Positions 1 through 11,505 of a stretch of DNA of 64,000 nucleotides are shown here, in pieces. This stretch comes from Tetracladium setigerum (taxonomy: Eukaryota > Ascomycota > Leotiomycetes > Helotiales). Where the stretch lies: assembly GCA_031472005.1 (NCBI GenBank), contig PZJY01000003.1:310001-374000 (forward strand), read 5' to 3'. Position 1 is the stretch's first letter; each line of letters starts with the position of its first letter. Below the pieces are notes generated by a model that had not been told where the DNA came from, did no database searches, and was given only the letters and a program-made list of their open reading frames with translations. The translations under genes were made by a program, and so were the position numbers.

Positions 1-648
1 GGGGGCTGGTAGGTCTTGCATGATCAGGATATCATCTCCATCGTCTTCCAACGCCACCTTGCTCTTCTTTGACGGCCTTGATTCGTGAATTGGGGCAGCC
101 TCCATCAAGGATCTCTTTAGTGTTGGTCTCTGCCCAAATAGTCCCTCCAGCGAGAAATTAGTCCGATTGAAACCTTCATTGTACTGTGCGGCCGGCTGTG
201 GGTATATCGAGGTTGGGTAGTTGTTCTCCTTGTCCGTACTGCCAGCTCCCTTTGCGCTCGTCGAAAAGGTCGTGAATAGAGCCTTCTGCGGCTTGAACTT
301 CGACATCAGGGGCTGTTTCTTCTGCATCGAATCGGTATTGTGTGAGGGACCTCCTGGCGGCGGCATGGGCACCAAGTTCAATTTACTTCCAAACGGTCTA
401 TTCGGGGAGCTCGAGTAGTGAGCCGATTTCAAGGGGGACTGCTTGTTGGGGCCGGTCGATTGGGGTGGGTTGAGGACGATGTTCCTCCTCGACGCGGCAT
501 TCTTGAGGGGGCGTAATGGTGATTTCTTCTGCTGCTGCTGTTGATATGCTGTAGTAGCTGCATTCTGCGAGGAGGGCATTGGGACGTGATCGAAAGATGC
601 TACCGGGTCCTGGAAGATCTGGAGCGGCGGAAAACGCGTGGAAGGCAT
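1..648 (-). CDS. N-terminal part of a putative forkhead-type transcription factor (runs off the window)
   Basis: An open frame runs leftward from an ATG at 648 to the window edge, about 216 codons with no stop. It begins MPSTRFPPLQIFQDP, then has a Gln run, Lys/Pro/Ser-rich segments (KSPLRPL, SSPNRPFGSKLNLVPMPPP), a KENNYP segment and a basic RPSKKSK stretch near the cut. This order resembles the disordered N-terminus of fungal forkhead (Sep1/FkhA-like) regulators as I remember them. The DNA-binding domain would lie outside the window, so the family is an inference. The frame is also open upstream to about 726 without another ATG, so a further 5' exon is possible. The frame, codon use and absence of stops support a real gene; the identity is uncertain. 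Confidence 0.5.
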   Translation of the reverse strand, partial: MPSTRFPPLQIFQDPVASFDHVPMPSSQNAATTAYQQQQQKKSPLRPLKNAASRRNIVLNPPQSTGPNKQSPLKSAHYSSSPNRPFGSKLNLVPMPPPGGPSHNTDSMQKKQPLMSKFKPQKALFTTFSTSAKGAGSTDKENNYPTSIYPQPAAQYNEGFNRTNFSLEGLFGQRPTLKRSLMEAAPIHESRPSKKSKVALEDDGDDILIMQDLPAP

Positions 649-3600
649 GGTGAGGCCGACGGACGACACCGCGTCGTGGACGGCGACGGGGTAATGGGGG
701 AATTGAAGCTCGCAGGTCGGGATAGGGTATCAATGTGGTCGTCGAAGGTGTATTCTCAGGATAGGTTCCGTGGTGGAAGAGAGCGAGGTGTCGTGATGTT
801 CGTTGTCAGGCTCTGAAGAGGAACGGAAGCCTGGGCTGGGTTGGGGGTGGAAGTGGATGTGGTGTTGAATAATGGGGCGGCACTGGACGTTGATCAGATT
901 GTGGAGCGCGAAATTGCGGTGGATTCCACGTGAAGCCAGGCGAAGCAAGGGCGGCAAAGAGCAGGTGAGTCTGTGTGCTTGTGGCTGGCTGGGAGTGGGA
1001 GAGGGCCAAGGGGGGAGGGGAGCAAAGATTGGGAACAAATAATATTGAGAATGTTGAAGAATGTGGTGAGATTGCGGTTGTTGTGGTTGTTGTTGTGGGA
1101 GAGTGTGTGGGAGAGGGAAGAGAGGAAGAGAGAGAACAGAGTTCGGATGGTTGAAGGGGCAATCGAGGACGACGACAACAAACGAAGGTTGGCAAGAGAG
1201 AGGGGAAGAGCGTGAAAGCGTGAGAGCGTGTCTTGATGCAGCAGGTGGGTGTGTGTGTCGCAAGTCAGCGAGAGATGTTCTGTTCTGAGGATGCAAAGAG
1301 ATGCAAGAGGATGCAACTACTGGGTGCAACAGGGTTGCAAGGTGCAAGGTGCAAGGTTTTGCAGAGGAATGACTGGATGACAGAAACGATGATGATCCTC
1401 GCTCAAGACCGACCGCAAGACTCTATCCAAGTCGTTTACTAGGAAGTAACTCGGAAGTGGAGTTTGTGAGTTGCACTAGTAATAGGGCAGCGCAGGGTTG
1501 GCGGTTGGCCCAAAGCGAACGACGTAAGAATCTTCCGAGAGAGATGGATCGATGATGGGCGGATGGATGATGTGCCGTCCGTCTGTCTTTTTGCTATCAA
1601 AAAGAGGCTGAAGTAAGTAGTCATCAATCCTAAGAATGTGAATGTGAAGTTGTCCGTATTTCTTTGTATTTGAAGTTGTGATACTACTTCCTCTCAACCA
1701 ATTCCCACACACTTCCTTCCTACTCTCTGTCTCTCCTCCTCTTCGTCCACTCTTCACATGAAAAAGTCGTAACACACACACTTTTCCCTCTTCCTCCTCA
1801 GCTGAGTGACACAATAGTCAATTGATTGGATCATGGATGCTGGGTACGGAGGTCAAGCATGTGGTCGCTCTCTCTCTATCTTTTGGTCTCTCTTTCTCTC
1901 TCTTCCCTTCTTCCTGCCGCCGGCGCGTCGCGCCTGATCCATTTGTTTACGTGTCAAAAGTCACGCGTTTCATCCAATCACCACCAACGGATCTCGCTGT
2001 ACCGAAACCATTCGCCTCCACAACCGAGAAAACTCACATCCATCCCATCAATTCAGAAATTAGTAATCAATAATCGATTCCTACTACTGAACCTTCATCA
2101 TCCAGGTCTCGCTATGAGCTACACTACTACTACGAGACTGTACCCGTTCTACATACCATACATACTATCTCACAATAATGACGATGACAACAATCCCACT
2201 CTTTCACATCTCGCATTATTATTCCAATTATCATCAATGCCCTTAATACTCTCCCTTAAGATCCATCCCAACCAGGAACATGCCCCTTTCCTCTCCCCTC
2301 AGACCTTTTCTCTCCCAATCTTTTAAAATTGCATTTTGTACAACACATCGTGACTTTTCTTTCTTTCACATCGACCTCCCTCCCGGCCAAGCCAAGAAGG
2401 GACGAGAAAGAGAGAGTCTCTTTGACTTTTTTTTTCGGTTGGCTTGTACAACAAGGCAAGCATGAACTTTTGAAACATGTGTTGGAGCGCAGCGGAGCTG
2501 AGAGAGAGTGGTACAGATTGTACAAATCATCCATCCAATCTATCCATCCCAGCCCTTTTGCATCTCGTTCATGTATGTTGTGCCGTGCGCGCTGCACCTG
2601 TATCTGCATTTGCATACCCATCTGCCGTGAGCACGTTCGCGAATTCAAGCAAAAGCAAGCATACAATGATACAAGCATACAAACTCTACATCAGACATCT
2701 TCCGTCAATTATTTCTCCTCCCTCAACTCTTTTTCTCTTCCAAGTCTAATTTTAGAATTAAACAAATTTTCTTACTCAACCTTTCATACACTACTCTCTC
2801 GTCACCCTTCCTTCCTTTATCTTTCTTTTTTTGATTCTAGATTATTACGTCTTCTTTTTCCTTTTTTTTTTCTCTCTTCACTCTCCCTCCCCTCACAATC
2901 TTAAAAAAAAATTTCCTTCGAACAACTTTTTATTTTTGGTCCGAGTGTACGTACTCTAATAATCCCTTGGCACATCATATGTCAATTGCTATTACCCTTA
3001 CGGTGAGAAATCTTATTATTACCATGACGATGTGTGTACTCGGTACATACGAGAGATATTGTGGATGATGTGGATAACAAAATATGGTATGTAATGCGTG
3101 AGAGACCGTTTATGATGATGATATTGCGGCGACGGAGATGGGTAGTTCATGCATGCATGCTTGTATGGACCAACAATCATTATTGAACGGCTTTACTACT
3201 ATGGATACTCACCAATGGATGGAAAGTGACCTTCTCTATGCGAGAAGATTATTGTGAGGGTGGATCACTGTACAAGCAAGCAGAGAGGTACCCAGGTACC
3301 CAGGTACGTACCCATACATAAATGGATCTTCTCCTTTTCCCAGCAACTCGGTAATCTACGAAGTATTTTGAAGCAGCAATGCAACACACCCTCCTCCCTC
3401 CCACTTACTTACCCACTGTACAACATCATGCCATTTGCAACCAAGCACTCTTTCTTGCTTTCTTTCTCTACCACTCGCTCTTTCTCAGCACAATGCTCCT
3501 CACTCATTAATTAGTAAATGCCAACCAATAAATGCGAGCCTGTTCTGAATAGAACGTGACCTCTCTCTCCAAGCATATCCAAACAAAAATGTTATTTCTC

Positions 3601-3704
3601 CCCTTAAAGAAAAAAAGTCACCCAAAGAGAAATCCCCCAAAAATATCCTTCCAAAATCCCCTCTCCAAAAAAGTCCTCCCAAAAAAACAAAAATAAAAGT
3701 GAAA
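649..3704. other. Intergenic region, no supported gene
   Basis: About 3 kb between the forkhead-like gene and tRNA-Ser. It contains long CT-rich and AG-rich stretches (for example 1080-1240 and 2700-2890) and a tandem aggtaccc element around 3285-3310. Several open frames exist on both strands, but they are low-complexity Ser/Pro/Leu translations of pyrimidine tracts. Most likely it holds the promoter and a long 5' leader of the gene to the left. Confidence 0.6.
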
Positions 3705-3808
3705 GTCGTGAGTCGGATTTGAACCGACGCCTCCGAAGAGAATAGATAACTTAGATCGGTAAGATACAGATTCTAGTCTATCGCATTAGACCGCTCTGCC
3801 ATCACGAC
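3705..3808 (-). tRNA. tRNA-Ser(AGA) with intron
   Basis: On the minus strand the acceptor halves GTCGTGA and TCACGAC pair perfectly over 7 bp. The D arm contains AGCGG. The anticodon stem ATAGA pairs with TCTAT around a loop CTAGAA...A, giving anticodon AGA. The variable arm CTCTTCGGAG is long (type II), and the T arm is GTCGG-TTCAAAT-CCGAC. A 23-nt intron follows position 37. The mature length is about 81 nt plus discriminator. The type II arm and AGA anticodon identify serine. T-rich stretches just downstream on the minus strand suit Pol III termination. The discriminator base reads U, where G is usual for tRNA-Ser. Confidence 0.86.
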
Positions 3809-4782
3809 TGTGAAAGGAATGCTTTTGCTTTCTTGGCAACGGAACGTCTTGTTTTGGTTTTTGTTAATTGTGTCTGTGTGTGTGTGGGTTATGTGGTGCA
3901 GCAACCAAGATGTGTGATGTGGGTATTTGTAGGTGGATGAGTGAGTAGATAGATGGGTGGGTGACTTGACTTGACTTGACTGAACCGAATGAAGTGGGTT
4001 TTTTGGCCCAGGGATTTATTTATTTATATAGGTAGTAGGTATAGGCTAAAGTAAGGGGAATCAATTCTGGAATGACTTGATTAAGTGAACATATACTGTA
4101 ATGCGTAGGTATATATTTGGAAAAGGTCGTCGTCCTCGTTGTCGTCGTCGGCGGCGGCCAAGCTAGCAAATTGGTAGGTATTGTAAATCTTATTATATTC
4201 ATATTCACTCACGAAAACCCTCAAAAACATTGTGTTTTTTTTGACCGGTAGTAGTACTTGATTAAAAAGGCTTCAGGTACGTTATTTCATTCAATAGATC
4301 ATTTTATATGTAAGGTACTCTTTTCTCCACCGCGAGTCTTCTCGGCAGTGCACTCCTCTCTGTACCTACTACTCCTTCTTCCTTCTCCTCCTCCTTCACA
4401 ACCAAGTCTGAAAGGTTGAGTATATCTGGGTATTGACATTGGCACTTGACTTCTTGGTCTTGACTTCTTGTCTTCATTGCTTTCTTCTCTTCTCCTCTCT
4501 TTCCTTTCTCTACCACCACCACCACCCACCCACCCACTCACCCACACTGCCTGACTGACATACAATCATGAAAAAAAAGACCAAACTCCAGATCCCAACC
4601 CACCTACCCCATTACGCCCAGAAAAAACAAAAGCAAACAAAAACAATCCGCTATAAGAATAAATACATTTATCCATCCCGCCTTCCTTCCATCCATCTTA
4701 CCATCCATGCTTCTGGACGGTGCTTGCTATACCAAACCCTTCAAACACCTCAAGCACCCCATCACCTCTCCATAACTTTCAT
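3809..4782. other. Intergenic region with a TGACT repeat
   Basis: Nearly 1 kb between tRNA-Ser and the 3' end of MID1. It holds four tandem TGACT units (3962-3981) and a CT/CA-rich tract. No gene could be supported. Confidence 0.6.
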
Positions 4783-6839
4783 TCAAATAACCATCAAAAC
4801 AAGCACACCCATCACCGCCGCCGTCACACCCACCCCCAAACCAGGTCTCACCCTCCCACCCGCCTGATTCAAAAAATAGGCCGCCCCGGGATAATTACAC
4901 GTAATCACCGTACTCTTCTCCGGCGCGCCCTCCTCCCCCAACGGCCTCTGCCCATAACTCTGATTGAAGCCCATATCCCCGGGCAGAGGACAGCTAAAGC
5001 CCATACTCGCCGGACAGCTCTGCACGACATTATAGCACAGATCATCACACGGCAACACCTCCTTATACGGCCCGGGAAGGACCTGTTCGTCGATGATCGG
5101 GTTGCGACTGTTGCGCATGTACGGTAAGATGGACTGGCGCAGGTCGTCTGAGAGGAATGTGCCGTTGGGGAAGGGCTGCGACATGGCGCGTGGAACGACC
5201 CAGTCGTGCTCAGAGGAGAAATCGGTACAGCGAGGGATGGTGACGGAGCAGAGCCAGCGCTTGTAGGCTACCTCGCAGTCGTGACAGTCGCGCGCGAGGG
5301 AGTATTGCGAGGAGGATGTTGTCTCGCACGCCGTTTGGGCGAGCACTTTTTGGAAATTGGCGTAGTAGTTTTGTGTGTAGTTGTCGTAGAAGGCGGCGAG
5401 GGAGGACATGTTGGGGAAGGTGTTGGGATTGGCTGGGACGGAGTAGGCGGATGCTGAGCAGAAGGATAGGTTGAAGATCACGCCGCAATTGCCATCTGGT
5501 GGGTTTGTCAGTCGGATTGGATTGTTTAGAGAGAGAAAGAGAGAAAGAAAAGCTTACCTTGGTTGGTGCTGAAGCTCATCAGTGGGTAGACTTGACCACC
5601 ACCGCCAACAGTGCCGTCAGCATCCGAGGTAGAATTCCCTTTCATTGCCAGGACAGCAGAATACTGATTTCCCGGCTGTAATCCCTCAACATAGAACTGT
5701 TCCTTGGGTAAGTTTTCCACTCCTCTCGAGGTCATTCCAGATTGGATCTGACTTGGCGAGACCTTCCCAGGAGTGGATGCGCCCATCGCCGCAAAGCTAT
5801 CCCAAGCACAAAACGAACGTTCCAACCCTTTGAGATTCTTGTCATCAACTGGACTTGCGAATATGACAAAAGGGGGTGCTAGATTCATCCACTGATCGTA
5901 TAATTCAGTAGTATTGTCCGTCTGAGAAACAAGGTTATCCGTGACCAGTAGAGCTGAGTTACTGTCGCTATCGACTCTGAAAAGATTGGGGTCTGTAATG
6001 TTATGCCACACGTGGAATGGAGCATCAATCGATGCTGCGATATGGGCGTTCCACACGTCCTTGTAGTTTGTCGTGTTCTCCCCATACACTCCGAAGTATA
6101 CATCTCCAGTAGCATTCAGTTTATACATCACGTATCCGTTCTCCAATTGCAACACCTTCTGGCTTGCGGCTGGCTGCTTGGGCCCTGGGTTGGTATTGTT
6201 CTTCGACTGGGAGATGTAGAGTTTCAACTGCGGAGGGAGCGCAGTAGTGGTATTCTTGATCGGGGACGGCTGTAAACAAGTTGTAACCGTAATCCACATT
6301 GTCCTATTCCTCGCAGAGTTCGATTGTCGCGGTACCAGCCAACTTTCATCTCCATCCTGGTTGCGCTCCTCTAACACGAGATCCCCCCCTTCCGCATCTA
6401 CTACTTCTTTCAAATCCCGAGATTCCACCACAGCAGGACGAGGCAATCCAGGTGTCTCCGGCGACAACTGCCCAAACAACGAAGCATTGCTGAACACATA
6501 AGACAACAATTTCCCTTGCTCAACATTCGTCTTCATAGCCACATTATTCTTCAACGAAACCGGATCGTCCGCCCTCGCCTGCCGGCCCAGAATGCCTCTG
6601 TCTACACCCAAGAAATCTGGCTCGTATGTGGCCTCCACATCCAATTCCTCCTCCAGGTACGGCGTCTCCAGTATCCGCTCATGATTGTGATCTTCCGGCC
6701 GTATCGAGTCGACATCTACGTCGGCAGCATATGCGAAGTGGGGAGATGAAAATGCAAAGTATAGCATCAACAGCGTTATCGATGCTATGAGTGAGGCAGC
6801 AAGCCGCGATTGAAGCGGACTGAGCTTGGGGAGGGGCAT
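4783..6839 (-). CDS. MID1: MID1, stretch-activated calcium channel regulatory subunit
   Basis: Two exons, 6839-5558 and 5495-4783, joined across a 62-nt intron (donor GTAAGC, acceptor CAG), encode 664 aa. The splice joins ...STNQ to DGNCGVIFNLSFC, restoring the conserved Cys-rich region. A hydrophobic N-terminal segment at about residues 15-37 acts as signal or anchor. The middle carries many N-glycosylation sequons. The C-terminal third has the family's paired cysteines (RDCHDCEVAYKRWLC, LPCDDLCYNVVQSC) and the protein ends in a short hydrophobic tail. MID1 works with the CCH1 channel at the plasma membrane/ER for low-calcium and stress-induced calcium uptake. Somewhat longer than yeast Mid1 (548 aa), typical of filamentous fungi. 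The next gene, YOP1, is on the same strand 747 bp upstream. Confidence 0.93.
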
Positions 6840-7586
6840 CGTGGGAGCGCTGAGCGCATTTGGGTTCGCTCGAAAGTGAGATCGGATTCAGGAGACTTGC
6901 GCTACTCGTTTTGGTGAAGCGCGTTTGTGCTGAATGGCTGTTCAGGAATCGCGTAGCATCTTGGAAGGGCCCTGAAAGCTTGCTGAGGTCGTTGTGTTTG
7001 GTCTGTTGTCGTTGATGTAGCCTGGTGTTTTATCTGGAGTCTCAATTGCTTGGGCTTATTTTTAGAAAGCGAGCTAGTTTTCGGCGTATCAACTCAGGTA
7101 CGCGGTAATCCGGCAACAGGAACGTATGCTTTTCATCCGGATTTGATTCCGTCTGGGCATGAACTATGTTACATCTTTAAGCTTGTCGTTGTTAGTTGGC
7201 TCAGATTTCCCATATCCGTGTAATAATGTGTTCTACAGTGAAAGTTAGATCGTCGCCAAGTCACAGCTTTCGGTAGAGCGGAACTCGAAGAATCGTGGTC
7301 GATTGAATATCATGCGTGCACTCTATACAACAACCAAGCTAGCCATCTTCCCCCCCCCGATAAGAAATTCATATAGTCCGTGAGCCCTGGTCATTATCCC
7401 CCTTCCTTCCCACCCCATGTTCTCAGTAACCATCTATGCAAACCAGCCCCCAGATCCCACCACCCATTTAGCATGTCGTTCGTGTCATTTCCACCATCAT
7501 TTTTTCAATATAGAATTCTATCTGCTTGGATATCTTGTCGCGAGGTCGCATTGAAGCAGTCTAGAATGGCCGGCAAGCTAAAGCGC
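6840..7586. other. Intergenic region between YOP1 and MID1
   Basis: Holds the MID1 promoter and YOP1 trailer. There is a poly-C run near 7350. No coding signal could be supported. Confidence 0.6.
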
Positions 7587-8352
7587 TTACAAAGCCTTGT
7601 CGCTGTCGAGCTTGGAGCGGAAGTTGGCAGCAGTTGCACCAGCTCCGGAGAAGTAGCGGGCAAAGACTGGTTGGATGAAGGATCGGAAAACAACTTGGGC
7701 ACCGCTGTGAAGCTTGTTAGGAGCCGATCCGGAAGGGGTGAAAGGGGGACTTACTTGGTGAATGGGAGAGAGAGCCACAAAAGGAAAACAAACTTGAAGG
7801 TGTAGTAGAATGGGAACCAGTAAACAGCGCTGACAAGACTCTCAACGACGGTCAAGAAGCTGAAGACAACCCAGTACTAGAAGTAAATGTCAGCACGAGT
7901 TTCCCAAGGACACCTAATTCGAGACATACTGTGAGCCACTGTGTATCATCAGACTTGCCGACACTGAACAAAGCCTCCAAAGAGTAGTATCCAGGAATAG
8001 CAAAGCCGGCCAAGTTGGTGAGGAACTGTCCACCAAGGTTGAAGAAGATGAAGAAGAAGTAGGTTGCGATAAGGCCGAGGAAGGCGTAGTGTTTTGGGAT
8101 GGATGTCTGCTTCTCGAGGTTGTTCAAGAGTGGGTACTTGGAGAGCTAGCAGATAATCGTTAGTGGTTGTTATTGAGGCTTTTCTTGTGGATGGATGATG
8201 CTTTGGTGGTGGTGGTGGTGCTGGAGAGACTCGCAAGCTCGAGGTCACAGCTTCCGATAGAGGGGTTTTAGGAGGGAGGGGGAGTTGCAGCGACATACCT
8301 CCTTATCAAGCTGGCTGATATGGGCCTGAGCCTTGTCTTGGAAGGAAGACAT
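7587..8352 (-). CDS. YOP1: YOP1 (REEP5/DP1 family) ER-membrane-shaping protein
   Basis: Four exons, 8352-8299, 8145-7930, 7876-7755 and 7704-7587, sum to 510 nt and encode 169 aa, the usual length. The start MSSFQDKAQAHISQLDKE is in the short first exon. The core TB2/DP1/HVA22 region has two hydrophobic hairpins: one around HYAFLGLIATYFFFIFFN, followed by GYYSLEALFS, then DDTQWLTYWVVFSFLTVVES and the WFPFYYTFKF segment. Yop1 inserts wedge-like hairpins that curve ER tubules and acts with reticulons and Rab/Yip1 proteins. Introns are 53-153 nt with GTATGT or GTAAGT donors. The donor of intron 3 makes the junction residue Asn (FTNGAQ). Confidence 0.95.
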
Positions 8353-11300
8353 GATGCTGAGTGTTTTGGTGAGTCGAGTCGGTAGGTAAAGCTAGAGAGC
8401 AAAGCTTGGGGACGATGTTGATGTTGTTGAAGTTGGTGATGTTTTGTTGTGTTTTGTGTGGTGGAGTTGCGCAAGGTGGAGTGGGAGGAATGCGACGGAA
8501 GATAGACGACGTCAAGCCAGCAGCCCCCTTTGCTCACTCCCTTATCCCTCAGCGCTCGTCATCCGGCGGTGGTGGGTCGAAATTCGGTAAAGGCTTGGCG
8601 TGTATCACAAGCCATTTGGCATTCATCCATTCACAATCATTCACCAGGCTCCTAAGGTACCTAAGCTAAGGTAGGTACTGTTTACCTTCTTTATTTATTT
8701 CTATGATTTATATTTATACTTGGAATGATGATAAAATACCTCCCCCTTCACGCAACAGCGATGTGTGTTGGTATGTTGGTGTGATTCTGTGAAGGAACTT
8801 CTGCTGCTCCCGAGTCAAAGCGCTTCCGGCTTGTTTGTGTCATGTTTCATGCCTAATCCCTCACAATAATGAGGATCGACTCTAAAAACAAATCCTCGAG
8901 GACAAGACAAAGATGACAGATAGCATATCTTCGGCTCTCCAAGATCAAGCATGGCCATCATCATTCCCATCTAGTTATTCTTACTGCTCTCTACGTTCTG
9001 CTGTCTTGCTTGGGGAGGTTGGGATGGAGGGGCAGCGTGGGAAGAATATAAAGAGTTGTCAGAAGGTATGATTTATTTTTACCTTCAAAGCTAGTAATTC
9101 ATTGGTACTTGTGATATATATTATTCAGACTGTCAGAAGCCACTCAGTCGGCCACAAGTTGGCAATCATGTCATTTTGGCTGACAACTGGACTTCTACAA
9201 GTTCGTTTTGACCTGTTCCTCGGATACACATCAGAGCCCCTTCTCTCCTCCGCGATGCGCAACTTTACCAAATCAATGAAATTATTCTCGCGCACTAAAG
9301 GCGGTTGAAATTAGATAAGTTATTAGAAGTTAAATCTTGGTTCTACATCGGTACGTGTTTAAATTCTTGTTCTAGAGGACAGTAGTAGGTACATGCCATG
9401 TCGACTTCTCGACTTCTCGCTCATACATCGGTACTTATTGAACAATAAAACCTGCTGGGCTATCATTCATATTGTCGAATGAAGATTACATACGTAAATC
9501 CTCAATAAAGCCTGCTAGATTCCTCTGACGCCTGCGCCCTCAATGACTTTGCGCGCTCTTCAAATTCTAGCACAGATGTTTGGTTAGTAATTGAGTGATA
9601 AATATTGCTTGCTGTACTTCGTAGTTTGCTGGACGTGGCTGAAAGAACTTGGCGGTCACTTTAAAAAGAACTGACTCCTGGAGAAGAGGGAGGTGTAAAA
9701 TTTTGCATCCAAGAAAATCAGACGGGAACCATGGTAGCTCTTCTTCAGTGCGATAGTCCCTGCCACTTAGTTGTTTGTGGCCAGCTGGTTTGGGGAATAC
9801 ATAATTCTAGAGAATGAACTCGCACAAACATAACCCGCAACATTTAAGCAAGACATGCCATCAGCAAACAAAAGAAGTCAAACATAACTATTCATCTCCG
9901 CCCGCTAAATCTGCCTATATCTTTAATATCTATTCTCTCTATATCACCAAGCCTAAAAATACAATCCAAACGCCGCCTTTTCCTTTCACTCCCTCCTCCT
10001 TCTCCCCTCCTTTTCCTGACGAACCACTCATCATAAACCGACCTCATAACTAATGAAACTAATGAATCAACGACAAACGCCATTGCATTTATTCGTTAGC
10101 CACATCATATCTTAATGACCATCCTCTCCCTATCTCAAGCATTCCAATTCAGATAGCTAAATATGTCCAATATACACGTTCGAGACGACAAGAATCCAAT
10201 ATCCCCACGCTCAGACTGCATATACTAGACTGCCTCCATTTTGGAGTACAAGCATGAAAAACACTTATATCACAATTCACATTCACAAAAAATTTCATTA
10301 CTCCCTCCTTCCTTTCCCCATTCATTTCTGTTCTACCCTATTAGGATTGAATGAATGAATGAATGAACGATTGAACAGATGAACAAACAAATGGTGGATT
10401 GATTGATAGCTAGATAACTAGATACGATATATACCTAACGCCTAGATAAATACCTACCTGCCTGACCTAGATAGACAGTACCGTACGGAGATTTATAGAT
10501 GAAAGAAAAAACGAACAAAATATAAATTTAACTGTACTATACAACCCCAACCCCAACACACTCCCTTTCCATCCATCCCATATCACCAGACCACACACAC
10601 ATTTCAATTCCATCAATTCCATCAGATCAGTAAGGAGACAAGTGGGGAAAAATAAAATAGAACATATGTCTCATCAAATGGAAAAAAAAAATTCCTTGCC
10701 ATTCATATTCAAATTTTTATAAAAGGACGAAGATAGAATGGTACGTAGAGAAAACATAGAGGCCAACAATAAAGTGTTAACCCCCCCCTCTCACTCCCCC
10801 TTTCTCTCATAAAAAAGAGTAAATAACGCCAAATTTGAAGTCCCAGCCTCGTTTCACCCAAAACAAAAACCATGTTGTAACGCCATTAAATCCATCGCCC
10901 CCAAAAGATTATGTCCTCCAGAGTGGTGTGTGTGTTTGAGAGTTGTTGAGACACCAAAAAATAAACGATTCAAAAGATCGGGAAGAATTAGACGAAATTG
11001 CGTAGGTAGGGGGGGGGGGAAAAAAAGATAAAAAGAATCTTGCTTGGTCTTCTTTCTTCCTCGAATCCTCGTTACTTGCAACTCCCACGCTGTATTCCAT
11101 GCACTGAACACCCTCAAATGTACGCAAAAAATGCACATACACTCGCTCACACGACCCCCTTTACACCTTCTTTTCTCTCTTTCTCTCTTCCTTTCCGTGG
11201 GTATCTCCGTCACCGACCAGCCCAGATTTCCCTGCCATCATTAAAAACGCCAGCCAGCCGGTTAACCCCCATCCCATCCCCGTCCCGAACCCAGCCAGTC

Positions 11301-11505
11301 TCATGTGATATCATATCATCAACATGATCCATCCCACCCTATTCGTTGTCCGAAGAAATGAAGCCCTACTTGAGATTTTTTCTTTTCAAGAGAATGGTAT
11401 ATTTTGCCTCTTACAAAAACACTGACTTCAATCTAAAACAAGATAGACATAAAAAGCCAAATCGATCACAGATAAAAGAGTCAAAAGAATTGAATACTCT
11501 GTAAT
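8353..11505. other. Gene-poor intergenic region, AT-rich
   Basis: Just over 3 kb upstream of YOP1 and downstream of the hypothetical gene ending at 11506. It is AT-rich from about 9,000 to 11,500, with poly-A runs and a TGAA tetranucleotide repeat. Open frames are short and low-complexity. No gene, tRNA or transposon could be supported. Confidence 0.55.
10348..10367. repeat. (TGAA)5 microsatellite
   Basis: Five perfect tandem TGAA units, followed by diverged copies, in AT-rich intergenic DNA. Confidence 0.9.

Noticed and set aside
894..1347. Several overlapping 130-205-aa minus-strand frames
   Set aside because: All three frames are open because of CT-rich DNA; translations are Ser/Pro/His/Leu runs, more like a leader than coding sequence.
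1822..2904. Plus-strand frames of 83-191 aa
   Set aside because: Low-complexity pyrimidine-rich translation, no splice-supported continuation.
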